A stretch of 64,000 nt of DNA from Pedosphaera parvula Ellin514 (GCF_000172555.1 NZ_ABOX02000016.1:62001-126000), one strand, 5' to 3'. Numbered from the stretch's first letter, positions 34,694 through 43,975 are shown. Made by a program: numbers and translations. Notes: generated from the sequence alone by a model not told the origin.

Positions 34694-37600
34694 TTATTCG
34701 TTTCTCAACGCATCCAACAGCCGGCCGCGTAGAGCAAAGCGTGTTGCCAGCCAGGTCCAAACCAATCCATTCAACGTCACCGCCGCGAGCATAAGCGCCA
34801 ACGACTTATAAGGTATTTGCGATCCCGGTGAAAGCAAGGCCGGCATCACCCCAATCGCTGCGGCAATGATTCCAACTGCCAGGCCCAGGATCAGCAAAGC
34901 GGCATGCTCCTTGAGCACCAACCGTTGCAACACAACCCTGCGAAATCCCACCGCCATGAGCAATCCCAATTCACCCCGGCGTTCCTGCACGTTACGCAGG
35001 ACCACCACTCCCAAGCCGGCACTCCCGAGGAGCAATCCCAACCCACCTAAAATCTGAAATGTGCTCAAATATGTATTCTGCACCGCGTTAAATTCGTTCA
35101 ATCGCTGCGTGGCCGGTGTCAGTTCCAATCCGGCATCCTGCAAGGCACGCCCCAGCGAGGCCGAAACCCTTTGTACACTATTTGACGAAGCATCGATCAG
35201 GAACATTCGATACCCGCTCTCACTCGGAAACCGTTTTACAAACTCAGCTTCGTCAATAATCAGGTTACCCTGCAACACAGAGTTGGCGAGCGACCCCACC
35301 AGCCGCAACTTGAAAGTGACACCGCGCTCGTCGGTGTAATCGAGCGTGTCACCCACTTTCTTCTGCAATGCATAAACAATCGAGTTCTCATCTCCGACTG
35401 CCGCGACTTCATCTTCTTTAAGCAACGCCGGGCTGGAACTTGATTTCAACACCATCCACGGCTTCTCTTCCGACAAGCCTTTTAGCACCTTCGCAAAGGT
35501 AAAGGCCTGTCGCTTTTGCAACGCCTCGGGATTAACTCCCAAGACCCTCGGCTTTTGTGCGCGATTCAGATTGAGACAACTGGCGTCATCGCCGTTCCGC
35601 ACGCGAAATGAAACTACCTCCACTCCTTGAAGATCGCTTGAGTTCAGTCCATAGAAATCGCGGCCAGCCTGGCTGTTCAAATCATAAGTGATGGGCAGGG
35701 TGGAATCGCCAATCAAAGCAAACCCGCCCGTACCGGAAGACCGCTTGCTGGCATCCTGATTTGCATCCAGCCGGAACGCGCTGATCGACGCGATCAGAAA
35801 CGCTCCGCAGGCCAGCAACCCGATCGTAGCCAGGCTTCGTTTCCGTCGCCGCGTGCTGCTGCGCAACGCCAGTCCGTTCATGCTGAGTTGCGAGCCGTAG
35901 GATTTGCTCCCTAACGCTCCCAGCCAGGCCGCACAGAAGCCCAGTCCAGCAATGAGCAACAACGCTCCAGCACTAAAAAACGTTTCAGCCGATGAAGTGT
36001 CATGTTTGGCGATGGCGTAGCCGACCGAGCTGAGAGCCAGGAGTGCGGCAATCCCTCCGACCCATATTCCCCGACTGCGCTTGCCGGTCCCAGAGCTTGC
36101 CTTGAGCATGCGTTCCTCTGCGCCTTCAGAAAGGAGTTCGCGCGCCGGTCGACGCCCTTGCTTGCGCAGCGAAAACCAGATCGTCAAACTTGCGACAATC
36201 GTGCTGGCAAAAATTCCAGTAACCAGACTCTCCGCGCTGATGTGAAACTGCAACGTTGAGTTTCCGACGGCACTGCGCCACACAGTGGTCAATCCATAAA
36301 GCATCCCTTTGGCATAAAGAATTCCCCCTACCGCGCCGACGACCCCACCGATAAATGCCAGCATCACTCCTTCTCCGAGTAACAGCCTTCTCACCTGCGC
36401 CGGACGAAACCCAACCGCCAGCAACGTGCCAACTTCCGTCGCCCGTTGTTCCAAACCAAACTGGAACAGCAGCGCCATCAACAAAAGCGCCGCTACAATT
36501 ACGAAAAAGCTCAGGCCAATGAATAATCCCCCGATATCCATCGATTGTGAACTGGCAGCCAACGCCTGTTCGCGCACCGGCTGAATCGCCAGTCCCACCT
36601 TGTCGGGATCCAGATTATCAAGGATCTTTTTGCTCAGGCTTTGAACTGATTCACCAGCCTGGGGAGACCGAACCGCGGTGAAATCACCGAATCGATTCGC
36701 CCACATCTTCTGACCTGCCGCCAAGGTCACGAACGCCTTTGGCGTGCCGCGATAATCTTTCCAATATTTCTCATCCTTGTCGCGAATTCTATTGAGCTGG
36801 ATTGGAAATCCCGCGTCCCAATCCTTTTCACTCTCTGCCTTGGCCAGGCCCGGAAAATCAGGCATCAAATTACGATCTGCCGCCGCGCCTGCGAGCGGCA
36901 CGACACTTTTCACGGTGAAAATATTCGTGCGTTCTTCCAGGGCGCGACCGTTTCCAACGACGAAATATTTCAGCGTCAGTTTGTCTCCCGGTTTTGCCTG
37001 CAAATCATCGGCGAGCCATTGGTTGATGATGATTTCGTCCTCCTTCATTTCAGCAGGGACAATCGGCGAACCCATCGCCGTCACCATTGAATAAGGCGTG
37101 GCATGATCGCCCACACGCAGTTCATTGACGAAATAGGTGATGAGCGGCCTGGCATTCGCGTCCGCTTTGCGCGCCGCTTCAACTGCTGCGGGATCGAGAA
37201 AAACACGGTCAGTGTGCAGTTCCAGCACACCGGTCGCCGGAACAGGCCGCAAGTCCAGTTCGGCATCCGCCAATTGCCAGTGCGTGCGCAGAGCGTCTTG
37301 CACTCTAATCGCCGAAGGCGTTGGTTCTTTTTGAATATCCGAAACCAACAGCAGATTGGCCCGTCCTTTCTGATCAATTCTCTCCTCCAGCATGTTGCGA
37401 TTGACGAACGCATTGAACGGTGCGACTTGATTCGCCTGCAAACTGAACCTTCCAAACTGCTGGTCGGTCACGACGTCTGCCACTTTCAACCGCAACGCCA
37501 CCGAGAAATCCTCCTGCGGCGTAATGGGCGCATCGCGCGAGAGCAGGCTCGGCTTTTGAATGCGCAACAAAACTGTGTCGCCAACCTTGGCTTTGAGTTG

Positions 37601-38023
37601 GGATGCCAGTGGTTGATTCAGCACCACTGCGTCCTTTGGAATTTCCGCAATGCCAGGCGATTGATTCGCCAGGTCCCAAAATCCTGCATCGACCCCGAGT
37701 ATCTGCACCTGATTGGCGCGGGCAGAAGCATCTTGAGAGGAAACCGTCCCCGGCAATTGCAACACTGCCGCTGACCGGCTTTTTTCGCTGGGATGAATTT
37801 GATTCGCCAACTCCGCCCGAAAGAATCTGTCTCCGGCTGCGATCGCATGATCCACCCGGCCCAATCGCAACAGACCCAATTCGTGCAAGCTCTCCTTCAC
37901 CGAGTCACCGACCACCAACGCTCCCACCAAAGCCGCGCTGCCCACCGCCGCACCGATGATGACCCCCAGATGCGCGCGGGCGTGAAAACGCAGGCTCCGA
38001 AAAATAAGTTTCCAGAAGGTCAT
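34694..38023 (-). CDS. FtsX/MacB-type ABC permease
   Basis: 1109 residues. An N-terminal TM (about 16-40, ARAHLGVIIGAAVGSAALVGALVVGDSV) and a large periplasmic domain (about 45-510) precede FtsX segments at about 520-640 (LLAVGFRPAQVRRLLLGEGVM) and 695-795. A second periplasmic part leads to the C-terminal FtsX unit (about 985-1105, GLLMAVGFRRVVLQRLVLKEHAALL). This is a double FtsX permease like LolC/E fusions. Its ATG overlaps the ATPase stop by 4 bp. It probably moves lipoproteins or other envelope molecules by mechanotransmission. Confidence 0.92.
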   Translation of the reverse strand: MTFWKLIFRSLRFHARAHLGVIIGAAVGSAALVGALVVGDSVKESLHELGLLRLGRVDHAIAAGDRFFRAELANQIHPSEKSRSAAVLQLPGTVSSQDASARANQVQILGVDAGFWDLANQSPGIAEIPKDAVVLNQPLASQLKAKVGDTVLLRIQKPSLLSRDAPITPQEDFSVALRLKVADVVTDQQFGRFSLQANQVAPFNAFVNRNMLEERIDQKGRANLLLVSDIQKEPTPSAIRVQDALRTHWQLADAELDLRPVPATGVLELHTDRVFLDPAAVEAARKADANARPLITYFVNELRVGDHATPYSMVTAMGSPIVPAEMKEDEIIINQWLADDLQAKPGDKLTLKYFVVGNGRALEERTNIFTVKSVVPLAGAAADRNLMPDFPGLAKAESEKDWDAGFPIQLNRIRDKDEKYWKDYRGTPKAFVTLAAGQKMWANRFGDFTAVRSPQAGESVQSLSKKILDNLDPDKVGLAIQPVREQALAASSQSMDIGGLFIGLSFFVIVAALLLMALLFQFGLEQRATEVGTLLAVGFRPAQVRRLLLGEGVMLAFIGGVVGAVGGILYAKGMLYGLTTVWRSAVGNSTLQFHISAESLVTGIFASTIVASLTIWFSLRKQGRRPARELLSEGAEERMLKASSGTGKRSRGIWVGGIAALLALSSVGYAIAKHDTSSAETFFSAGALLLIAGLGFCAAWLGALGSKSYGSQLSMNGLALRSSTRRRKRSLATIGLLACGAFLIASISAFRLDANQDASKRSSGTGGFALIGDSTLPITYDLNSQAGRDFYGLNSSDLQGVEVVSFRVRNGDDASCLNLNRAQKPRVLGVNPEALQKRQAFTFAKVLKGLSEEKPWMVLKSSSSPALLKEDEVAAVGDENSIVYALQKKVGDTLDYTDERGVTFKLRLVGSLANSVLQGNLIIDEAEFVKRFPSESGYRMFLIDASSNSVQRVSASLGRALQDAGLELTPATQRLNEFNAVQNTYLSTFQILGGLGLLLGSAGLGVVVLRNVQERRGELGLLMAVGFRRVVLQRLVLKEHAALLILGLAVGIIAAAIGVMPALLSPGSQIPYKSLALMLAAVTLNGLVWTWLATRFALRGRLLDALRNE

Positions 38024-38715
38024 GTTGCCTGAGTCAGCCGGCCATCATTCAATTCCAAAACCCGGCCCATTTTGTGAGCCAGATCCAGCGCATGAGTGAC
38101 CACGATCAACGTGACCCCCTCTTCGCGATTCAGTTCCAGCAGCAGCGTCGCCAATTCCTGCGCGGAAGCACGGTCCAAAGAGCCGGTAGGCTCATCTGCC
38201 AAAAGAAGCTGCGGCTGATTGATCAGTGCCCGCACCACCGCAGTGCGCTGGCGCTCGCCTCCCGAAAGCTGCCCCGGACGATGATGCGTCCGGTCTCCAA
38301 GTCCAACTCTCTTCAAAAGTCTCTGCGCACGCTCCGGAGCTTTTTCCCGCGAATCGCTTTTGCCACCTGGCAATGTTGGCACGAGCACATTTTCCAAAAC
38401 GGTGCATTGCGGCAGGAGATAATGTGCCTGGAAGATAAAACCGATCCGGTTATTCCTCACCGATGCCAGTTGCACGTCATTCAACTGGCTCAAATCCTCT
38501 CCCGCAAGCGCCACCAGTCCGCTCGCCGGTCGATCCAATGTTCCGATGACATTCAGCAACGTGCTTTTCCCCGAACCCGAAGGGCCGATGATCGCGAGCG
38601 ATTCACCTCCCTTGACCTCCAACGAGACTCCTTTCAAGACTTCAACCGGGCCTGCACCCGAGTCATAGCGCAAAGTCACATCCGATAATTTTAAAAGTGT
38701 TTCCGGTGCTGCCAT
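38020..38715 (-). CDS. LolD/MacB-type ABC ATPase
   Basis: 231 residues from the ATG at 38715; the in-frame extension to 38796 has a poor start character. Walker A GPSGSGKST, signature LSGGERQRTAVVRALI, Walker B LLLADEPTGSLD and the H-loop TH are complete. LolD-type features include the GFIFQAHYLLPQCTVLENVLVP segment. It forms a transporter with the permease encoded directly downstream. Confidence 0.93.
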   Translation of the reverse strand: MAAPETLLKLSDVTLRYDSGAGPVEVLKGVSLEVKGGESLAIIGPSGSGKSTLLNVIGTLDRPASGLVALAGEDLSQLNDVQLASVRNNRIGFIFQAHYLLPQCTVLENVLVPTLPGGKSDSREKAPERAQRLLKRVGLGDRTHHRPGQLSGGERQRTAVVRALINQPQLLLADEPTGSLDRASAQELATLLLELNREEGVTLIVVTHALDLAHKMGRVLELNDGRLTQAT

Positions 38716-38832
38716 GTTCAAATCCGTATTCTTTATTTTGACGTTTGGCTCAAAATTAACTTCACCATCACTTCTCTGAAGTTCCACGTGGAGCAAATGA
38801 GCTCACTCATCCAGCAGAAATTCTTTGGCTGG

Positions 38833-39621
38833 CTACCCACGCCGCATCGCTCTGGCCAATGCCGCCACCCGCTTCGCATCCACCGGATTCGCCAGCTTGC
38901 CGCCCCTCTTCAATGACGAGCCGACGATAAATCCATCAGCCAGTTGAAGAAAATCCCCAGCGTTCTCCAGCGTCACACCGCTCCCGAGCAGAATTTTCGC
39001 TTCCGGACACGCCGCCCGCACGCGCCGCAGATCATCCAAGTTCACCGCCACGCCTGTGCCGGTGCCGGAAACGATCAACGCATCTGCCAACCCGCGTTCA
39101 ATGGTATCCTTCGCAGAGTCTTCAATCGTCCAACTGCCCAATGGCACCGCATGCTTCACATGCACATCCGCAAAAACCTGCGTTCCGGGACTGATTGCCT
39201 CACGATAACGCATCGTGTCGTAAGCATTTCCTTCAATCAAGCCCTGGTCGGTAAGCATCGCGCCGGTATGCACATTCACGCGTACGAAACTGCCGCCACA
39301 CGCTGCGCACAATCCCAAAGCAGCGCGTGCATCATTGCGCAGAACATTAAAACCAATCGGCAGTTTCACTGCCGCCCGCACCGCACAACCGAGCGCCGCC
39401 ATCGCCGCCACGGTCTCAGGCCCGACCGCCGACTTGGTGAAGGGAACGTCTCCAAAATTTTCGATGAAAACCGCATCCGCTCCGCCCTGCTCATAACTGC
39501 GCGCATCCGCGACCGCTTTTCTGGCAACCGCCCCGATGTCACCCTGCCACCGCGGCGCGCCGGGTAATGGTCCCAGGTGAACTACTCCGATAAGCACCTT
39601 GCGACGAGAATTGAAAAGCAT
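38833..39621 (-). CDS. BtpA/SgcQ-family protein
   Basis: 262 residues from the ATG at 39621. The N-terminus GVVHLGPLPGAPRWQGD and the tracts GGADAVFIENFGDVPF and NVLRNDARAALGLCAACGGSFVRVNVHTGAMLTDQG are hallmarks of BtpA-family barrels. IVSGTGTGVAVNLDDLRRVRAACPEAKILLGSGVTLENA is also typical. The family was named after a cyanobacterial photosystem I assembly factor, but most members outside phototrophs have unknown roles. A MITE-like element lies 53 bp upstream of the start. Confidence 0.88.
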   Translation of the reverse strand: MLFNSRRKVLIGVVHLGPLPGAPRWQGDIGAVARKAVADARSYEQGGADAVFIENFGDVPFTKSAVGPETVAAMAALGCAVRAAVKLPIGFNVLRNDARAALGLCAACGGSFVRVNVHTGAMLTDQGLIEGNAYDTMRYREAISPGTQVFADVHVKHAVPLGSWTIEDSAKDTIERGLADALIVSGTGTGVAVNLDDLRRVRAACPEAKILLGSGVTLENAGDFLQLADGFIVGSSLKRGGKLANPVDAKRVAALARAMRRG

Positions 39622-39674
39622 CACTGTTTGTCTCTGATTTTTACCGGCGCGGCAAGTCCACTTCACCGGTTGTC

Positions 39675-39946
39675 TAGGGCGGACGCATCTTAATGCCGCT
39701 GCAATCCGGCGTAAAAACACTAGGTTTGCGAATGCCGCAACTCCGAAATCCTGCCATGGCTAATGCGTCACCAATAGAAACTGCCCTGGACCAATTAAAT
39801 AATCGAACTGGCATGACGCACAATAAAATACCCTTATTGAGAGCGGGCAATAAGGGTATTTTAGAAATGGTTGAACTCTGTGTCGAGAGAAAAGGTATGA
39901 CAGCAAACATTCTGAGGGGAGAACCCATTTAGATGCGTCCGCCCTG
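39675..39946 (+). mobile_element. MITE-like element, short copy (272 bp) with 10-bp target duplication
   Basis: Terminal inverted repeats are agggcggacgcatcttaatg (39676-39695) and the complement of 39926-39945, 19 of 20 matching. A perfect direct repeat accggttgtc flanks it (39665-39674 and 39947-39956), a target site duplication. A perfect 15-bp hairpin lies inside (39825-39839 with 39848-39862, loop 8 nt). Ends and hairpin align with the longer copy at 27306-27760. No transposase is inside, so it must move through an enzyme encoded elsewhere. Confidence 0.85.
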
Positions 39947-40042
39947 ACCGGTTGTCCACTTTAGCGTTACTGGGCGCGGCAGCTGAGTAACTTTTAGGTT
40001 AAGGAGCGCGGGTTAATTACCTGCACAGATGATGCAGATTGC

Positions 40043-40738
40043 TTACTGAGTTACTCCGCGCAACTCCAGCAACGCGGCCAATGCGGCCGCGCTTTCCGCC
40101 TCCTTCTTGCTCTTACCGCGTCCATGCGCCAGTTCCACTCCGTTGTGTTGGACTATGCACTCAAAGACGCGGTCATGATCAGGGCCGCTCGTTGATACCA
40201 CGTTATATTGTGGCGCTTCGGAGGATTTAGCCTGCAACAGTTCCTGTAATTCGCCCTTTGGATTTTCCAACGCTGGCAAGGCCGAAATTTCAGCCAGCAT
40301 ATCGTGAAAGCGTGCCAGCAGAAACTTTTCAACGGCTTCAAAACCGCCATCCAGGAAAATGGCGCCGAGCAGCGCTTCAAAGGTGTCCGCCAATGCGGAT
40401 GGCCGCAACCGCCCGCCGTGGGCCTCTTCCCCGCGACTTAAAATCAGGTGAGCCCCAAGATTCAATGCGCGCCCCTGTTCGGCCAGTGCTCGTCGATTCA
40501 CCAATTTGGCGCGCGCCTTGGTAAGGGGGCCTTCGCCAAAATCAGGAAATTTACTGTACAATTCATGGGTGAGAACCAGTTGGAGCACAGCATCACCCAA
40601 AAATTCCAGGCGTTGATTATGCTGAACCGGCGTTCTTTGTTCGTGGGCAACTGAAGGATGGGTCAACGCCAATTGTAACAGCTCAATCTTCCGAAAGGCA
40701 TAACCCAGAGCCGTTTGTAGGTTGTTAAGGTCAGGCAC
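40043..40738 (-). CDS. rnc: Ribonuclease III
   Basis: 231 residues from a GTG at 40738. The RNase III signature NQRLEFLGDAVLQLVL (about 40-55) and the second acidic site ALADTFEALLGAIFLDGG are followed by a double-stranded RNA-binding domain (about 155-228, ending in GKSKKEAESAAALAALLEL). It cuts double-stranded RNA in rRNA and mRNA maturation. The usual partner era is not adjacent. Confidence 0.95.
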   Translation of the reverse strand: MPDLNNLQTALGYAFRKIELLQLALTHPSVAHEQRTPVQHNQRLEFLGDAVLQLVLTHELYSKFPDFGEGPLTKARAKLVNRRALAEQGRALNLGAHLILSRGEEAHGGRLRPSALADTFEALLGAIFLDGGFEAVEKFLLARFHDMLAEISALPALENPKGELQELLQAKSSEAPQYNVVSTSGPDHDRVFECIVQHNGVELAHGRGKSKKEAESAAALAALLELRGVTQ

Positions 40739-40781
40739 AAGTTAGATTACCGTTATGACATCATCGTCATTTCAGATGGTT

Positions 40782-40870
40782 TGCCAACCGCCACTGCTTA
40801 CTCGTCCTCGTCGTCGTCCTCGCAGTTTTCACTCGCTGACGACGACCAGGCCGAAGTTCCAGCCGGTCAT
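40782..40870 (-). other. Short leader-like ORF and triplet hairpin upstream of rnc
   Basis: An ATG at 40870 opens a 13-codon ORF (MTGWNFGLVVVSE, stop at 40829). Its end forms one arm of an imperfect 13-bp stem made of gtc/gac triplets with the sequence just after its stop. It lies between the zinc-ribbon gene and rnc on the minus strand. The arrangement resembles an attenuator, but rnc is not an amino-acid gene and there is no T-tract. It may be chance in a triplet-rich tract. Confidence 0.2.
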
Positions 40871-40894
40871 TGTTAGGTTCGCTGACTTATTTTA

Positions 40895-41527
40895 TCAGGT
40901 CACGGGTGATTCTTCCACTTTTTGTATTTCGGAACTGGTTTCAGCGGGAGAGTTTACGGGCGTTTCACCAACTGTAGCCGTCGCTATAGTTTCCGCTGGT
41001 TGTTCGGTTGGCGGCGGGTTCAATCCATGTTCCAAAAGCTGGGCGACATCTTGTTGCACTTCCTGTAACTGCGTGAGTTGCAGGTTGGGGTCCACGATCG
41101 TAAATATGTCACCGGTCTTCGGTTGCTCGTAAACAAACACTCGCAGGCCATCGCGCATGAACTGCTCTTTCACCTTTAAAAGACGTTTGCGCTCCAGCAT
41201 AACTGCCAAAATGTATCCCGCGGGAATATATTTTGGATCGTTCAACTCTATCAATTTGCGCAGCAACGATTCGGCGCTGTCTTTTTGGATGGTCTCGGCC
41301 TGCTTCACCGGGGCGTGATAAACACCATGCCAATAGGAAATAAAACCCTTCTTTTCCCGGGCGCCATCGCCATACTGGCTCTGCCAGCAGGCCTCGCAAA
41401 TGTCGTTGCGCTTCAGCTCCCGCTTGTCATCAAACAACAGCGTATGGTACGCCTCCTTGTCGGCAAATTTTTTGCCGCAGGTTTCACACGCGTGCGCACG
41501 GGATTGTATGTTCCACTCGTTCATCAA
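40895..41527 (-). CDS. N-terminal zinc-ribbon protein, unknown function
   Basis: 210 residues. The ribbon CETCGKKFADKEAYHTLLFDDKR...CEACW (about 14-48) is followed by a helical middle (SAESLLRKLIELNDPKYIPAGYILAVMLERKRLL) and a strand pair RVFVYEQPKTGDIFTIVDPNL. The C-terminal about 50 residues are Pro/Thr/Glu-rich and disordered. It probably lies in one transcription unit with rnc, 156 bp apart. Function is unknown. Confidence 0.75.
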   Translation of the reverse strand: MMNEWNIQSRAHACETCGKKFADKEAYHTLLFDDKRELKRNDICEACWQSQYGDGAREKKGFISYWHGVYHAPVKQAETIQKDSAESLLRKLIELNDPKYIPAGYILAVMLERKRLLKVKEQFMRDGLRVFVYEQPKTGDIFTIVDPNLQLTQLQEVQQDVAQLLEHGLNPPPTEQPAETIATATVGETPVNSPAETSSEIQKVEESPVT

Positions 41528-41776
41528 AATTTTTCAGCTTTTCCGGTTACGCCTCCAGTTTAACCCCAATCACCTGAGATTCCAGTCATTATTAATGGTC
41601 TCACTGATGAAAAAAGGTTGGTTTACCCCTATGAACTGCCACGAACGCTCTTGCGCCCCGATATTCTCCAGCGATAAAATTGATTTATTGCTTGGCCGTA
41701 AGGTCAACAGCCATCACGAATAACAGTTGGCTTTTCTTCCAGGCGCGAAGTGAATTACACTGGCCGCCGCTTGATT

Positions 41777-43975
41777 ATGAAATCATTAAACAGTCGCAAG
41801 CATTTGCTTGCCGCCATGCTGCTGCGCACCATCCTCCTCTTTGCGCTTTCGGATTTCTTCTTTTGCTCCGCGCAGGCTGCCGAACTCGATCCCAGCCCGC
41901 TCACACTCACCTTCTGCTGCTCGGAAACCAATGACCTTTATCAGGCGCTGGTAAAAGGTGGCGCTCAATATTCCCGTTTCGATCAAGCGGCCGACGCCTT
42001 CGAGCATGCCCAACCTAACTCTGCCGTTCTTATTTTGGCCGACCATTATCCCAACGAAACGACTCGTTTGGAACCTGATGAACTGACACTTGCACAATCC
42101 AAACAACTCCATCTGTACCTTGAATATCCGGGTCCGATGACCGGTCTGGAAGTCGCCACACCCCGCAACACGGTTTGGGAACGCGGCATTGTCTCCAGCG
42201 ATGCCTTTGGGCCGACGCTCCCCAAACTCAGGCTGCTCGCCATTCATGATTGCCATTTTACACCGCTGACTGCGACGAATGCCTGGATCATGGTGGGTAG
42301 GGTCGCCGGCTATGACACGGCCGTTTACGGCCTGCCCAAGGAGGTATTTCCGATCCTGGCAGAATTCCCTGACAAGCGATTGTTGGTGGCCACCACCAAG
42401 CTGAGTGGCTTCGTCACTGGCCGTTATGCCCCGTACGGCAATTGGGAAACTGTCTGGCAAACCATTCTCGCAAAATTGGATCCTCAGACGAACACCCACA
42501 AAATGGTCTGGTCACCCACGGTGGTTCCCGCTTTTGGACCCACCGAGAAGCTGCCTCGCCATTTAGAAAAACAAGCATTCGACTCTTATGCGAACTGGAT
42601 CCCGGCATCCCGGTTGCTGGTGACGCCGGAACGCAAGGCAATCGTGGAGAAAACTCTGTCTGCTGGCGGCGAAACCATCGAGACGCCAGGGCCAGAATCG
42701 CATCCTGGTGATGGTTCATTGGGCATCCTTGAGGGTTATGCCTCAGGGATTCGCTACGACGGCAATCAACTTCAACGCCTGCCGCTGCGGGCGGATTGCA
42801 ATACCGACACTGCCATGGTTCTGGCTTTGGATTACTCCTTGAATGGGAACAAGAACAGCCGCAATACGGCGAGCAATTTGCTCGACTACGTTTATTTCAA
42901 TTCCGGCATGTGCGGCGGCGTGCGAGCGGACCCGAAAAGCGGGGCGTTTGGTTTGATCGGTTGGGGAGCCATTGCCCCGGCCTGGCTGGTGGCCAATTAT
43001 GGCGATGACAATGCCAACGCGATGCTCAGCACCATGGCCGCTTCCTCCTGCTTGAAAAATGATCATTGGGATGAAATGCTCATGCGCGCACTGCTGGCCA
43101 ACCTGCGCACGACCGGCAAGCTCGGCTTCCGCGGTGATCGCATCGACATCCCCGCGCTGGAACAGCAGGGCTGGAAACCATTTCACGATTCCACCACCAT
43201 CAATTACTCCCCTCATTTCGAGGCGTTTTTATGGGCCTGCAACTTGTGGGCCTACCGGCAAACCGGCTTTGCTCCGTTCCTCAACAAGGCCACCAATGCC
43301 ATCTCCATGACCATGAAGGCTTATCCGGACGGCTGGCGCTGGCAGGACAATATTGAACGCGCCCACATGTTACTCTGCCTTTCCTGGCTGGTGCGTGTGC
43401 AAGACACGCCACTGCATCGCTCGTGGTTGAAAATGGTCGCCACCGATTTGCTGGTCCATCAACGCCCCTCCGGCTCGATTCATGAATGGCTGAGCGGCAA
43501 GGGCGGAGACCACGATCGAATCCCGCAATCAAACGAAGCCTACGGCACCGCCGAAACTCCGCTCATCCAACAGAATGGCGACCCTGCCAGCGACCAGCTT
43601 TACACCACCGGCTATGCCCTGCTCGGATTGCATGAAGCCGTCGGGGCGACCGGCGACAAAGACTTGAAGAAAGCCGAGGACAAACTGGCCGAGTTCCTGT
43701 GTCGCATCCAAATTCGTTCGGCACGTAATCCCTACGTAAACGGCACGTGGTTCCGCGCCTTCGATGATCAGCGCTGGGATTTCTGGGCCAGCTCCGCCGA
43801 CGCCGGTTGGGGCGCCTGGTCCATCGAAGCCGGCTGGGGACAAACCTGGACCGCGGCCACGCTTGGTTTGCGCCAGAAGAAAACCACCTTTTGGGAGCTA
43901 ACTTCCAGCAGCAGGATCAAAACCAGGCTGCAAAAGGTAAAAGCCGAGATGTCGATGCGGGACGAGGATTTTTAA
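41777..43975 (+). CDS. Secreted two-domain protein (GATase1/ThuA-like plus alpha-barrel)
   Basis: 732 residues from the ATG at 41777, giving a signal peptide (KHLLAAMLLRTILLFALSDFFFCSAQAAE); the ORF also has an ATG at 41750. Residues about 35-240 look like a Rossmann-like GATase1/ThuA domain (SAVLILADHYPNETTRLEPDEL, LYLEYPG). Residues about 270-700 are helical and aromatic-rich, like an (alpha/alpha)6 barrel of a glycan-acting enzyme (FLWACNLWAYRQTGFAPFLNKA, HMLLCLSWLVRVQDTPLHRSWL, TGYALLGLHEAVGATGD). It probably acts on sugars outside the cytoplasm. The domain calls are inferences from pattern, not matches to named motifs. Confidence 0.7.
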   Translation: MKSLNSRKHLLAAMLLRTILLFALSDFFFCSAQAAELDPSPLTLTFCCSETNDLYQALVKGGAQYSRFDQAADAFEHAQPNSAVLILADHYPNETTRLEPDELTLAQSKQLHLYLEYPGPMTGLEVATPRNTVWERGIVSSDAFGPTLPKLRLLAIHDCHFTPLTATNAWIMVGRVAGYDTAVYGLPKEVFPILAEFPDKRLLVATTKLSGFVTGRYAPYGNWETVWQTILAKLDPQTNTHKMVWSPTVVPAFGPTEKLPRHLEKQAFDSYANWIPASRLLVTPERKAIVEKTLSAGGETIETPGPESHPGDGSLGILEGYASGIRYDGNQLQRLPLRADCNTDTAMVLALDYSLNGNKNSRNTASNLLDYVYFNSGMCGGVRADPKSGAFGLIGWGAIAPAWLVANYGDDNANAMLSTMAASSCLKNDHWDEMLMRALLANLRTTGKLGFRGDRIDIPALEQQGWKPFHDSTTINYSPHFEAFLWACNLWAYRQTGFAPFLNKATNAISMTMKAYPDGWRWQDNIERAHMLLCLSWLVRVQDTPLHRSWLKMVATDLLVHQRPSGSIHEWLSGKGGDHDRIPQSNEAYGTAETPLIQQNGDPASDQLYTTGYALLGLHEAVGATGDKDLKKAEDKLAEFLCRIQIRSARNPYVNGTWFRAFDDQRWDFWASSADAGWGAWSIEAGWGQTWTAATLGLRQKKTTFWELTSSSRIKTRLQKVKAEMSMRDEDF

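Noticed and set aside
37103-37774. 223-codon plus-strand ORF
   Set aside because: Antisense to the FtsX/MacB-type permease, with no domain signal.
39693-39932. 79-codon ORF spanning most of the short MITE-like element
   Set aside because: It runs through the hairpin and both ends. The longer copy breaks the frame, so the hairpin and not the peptide is conserved.
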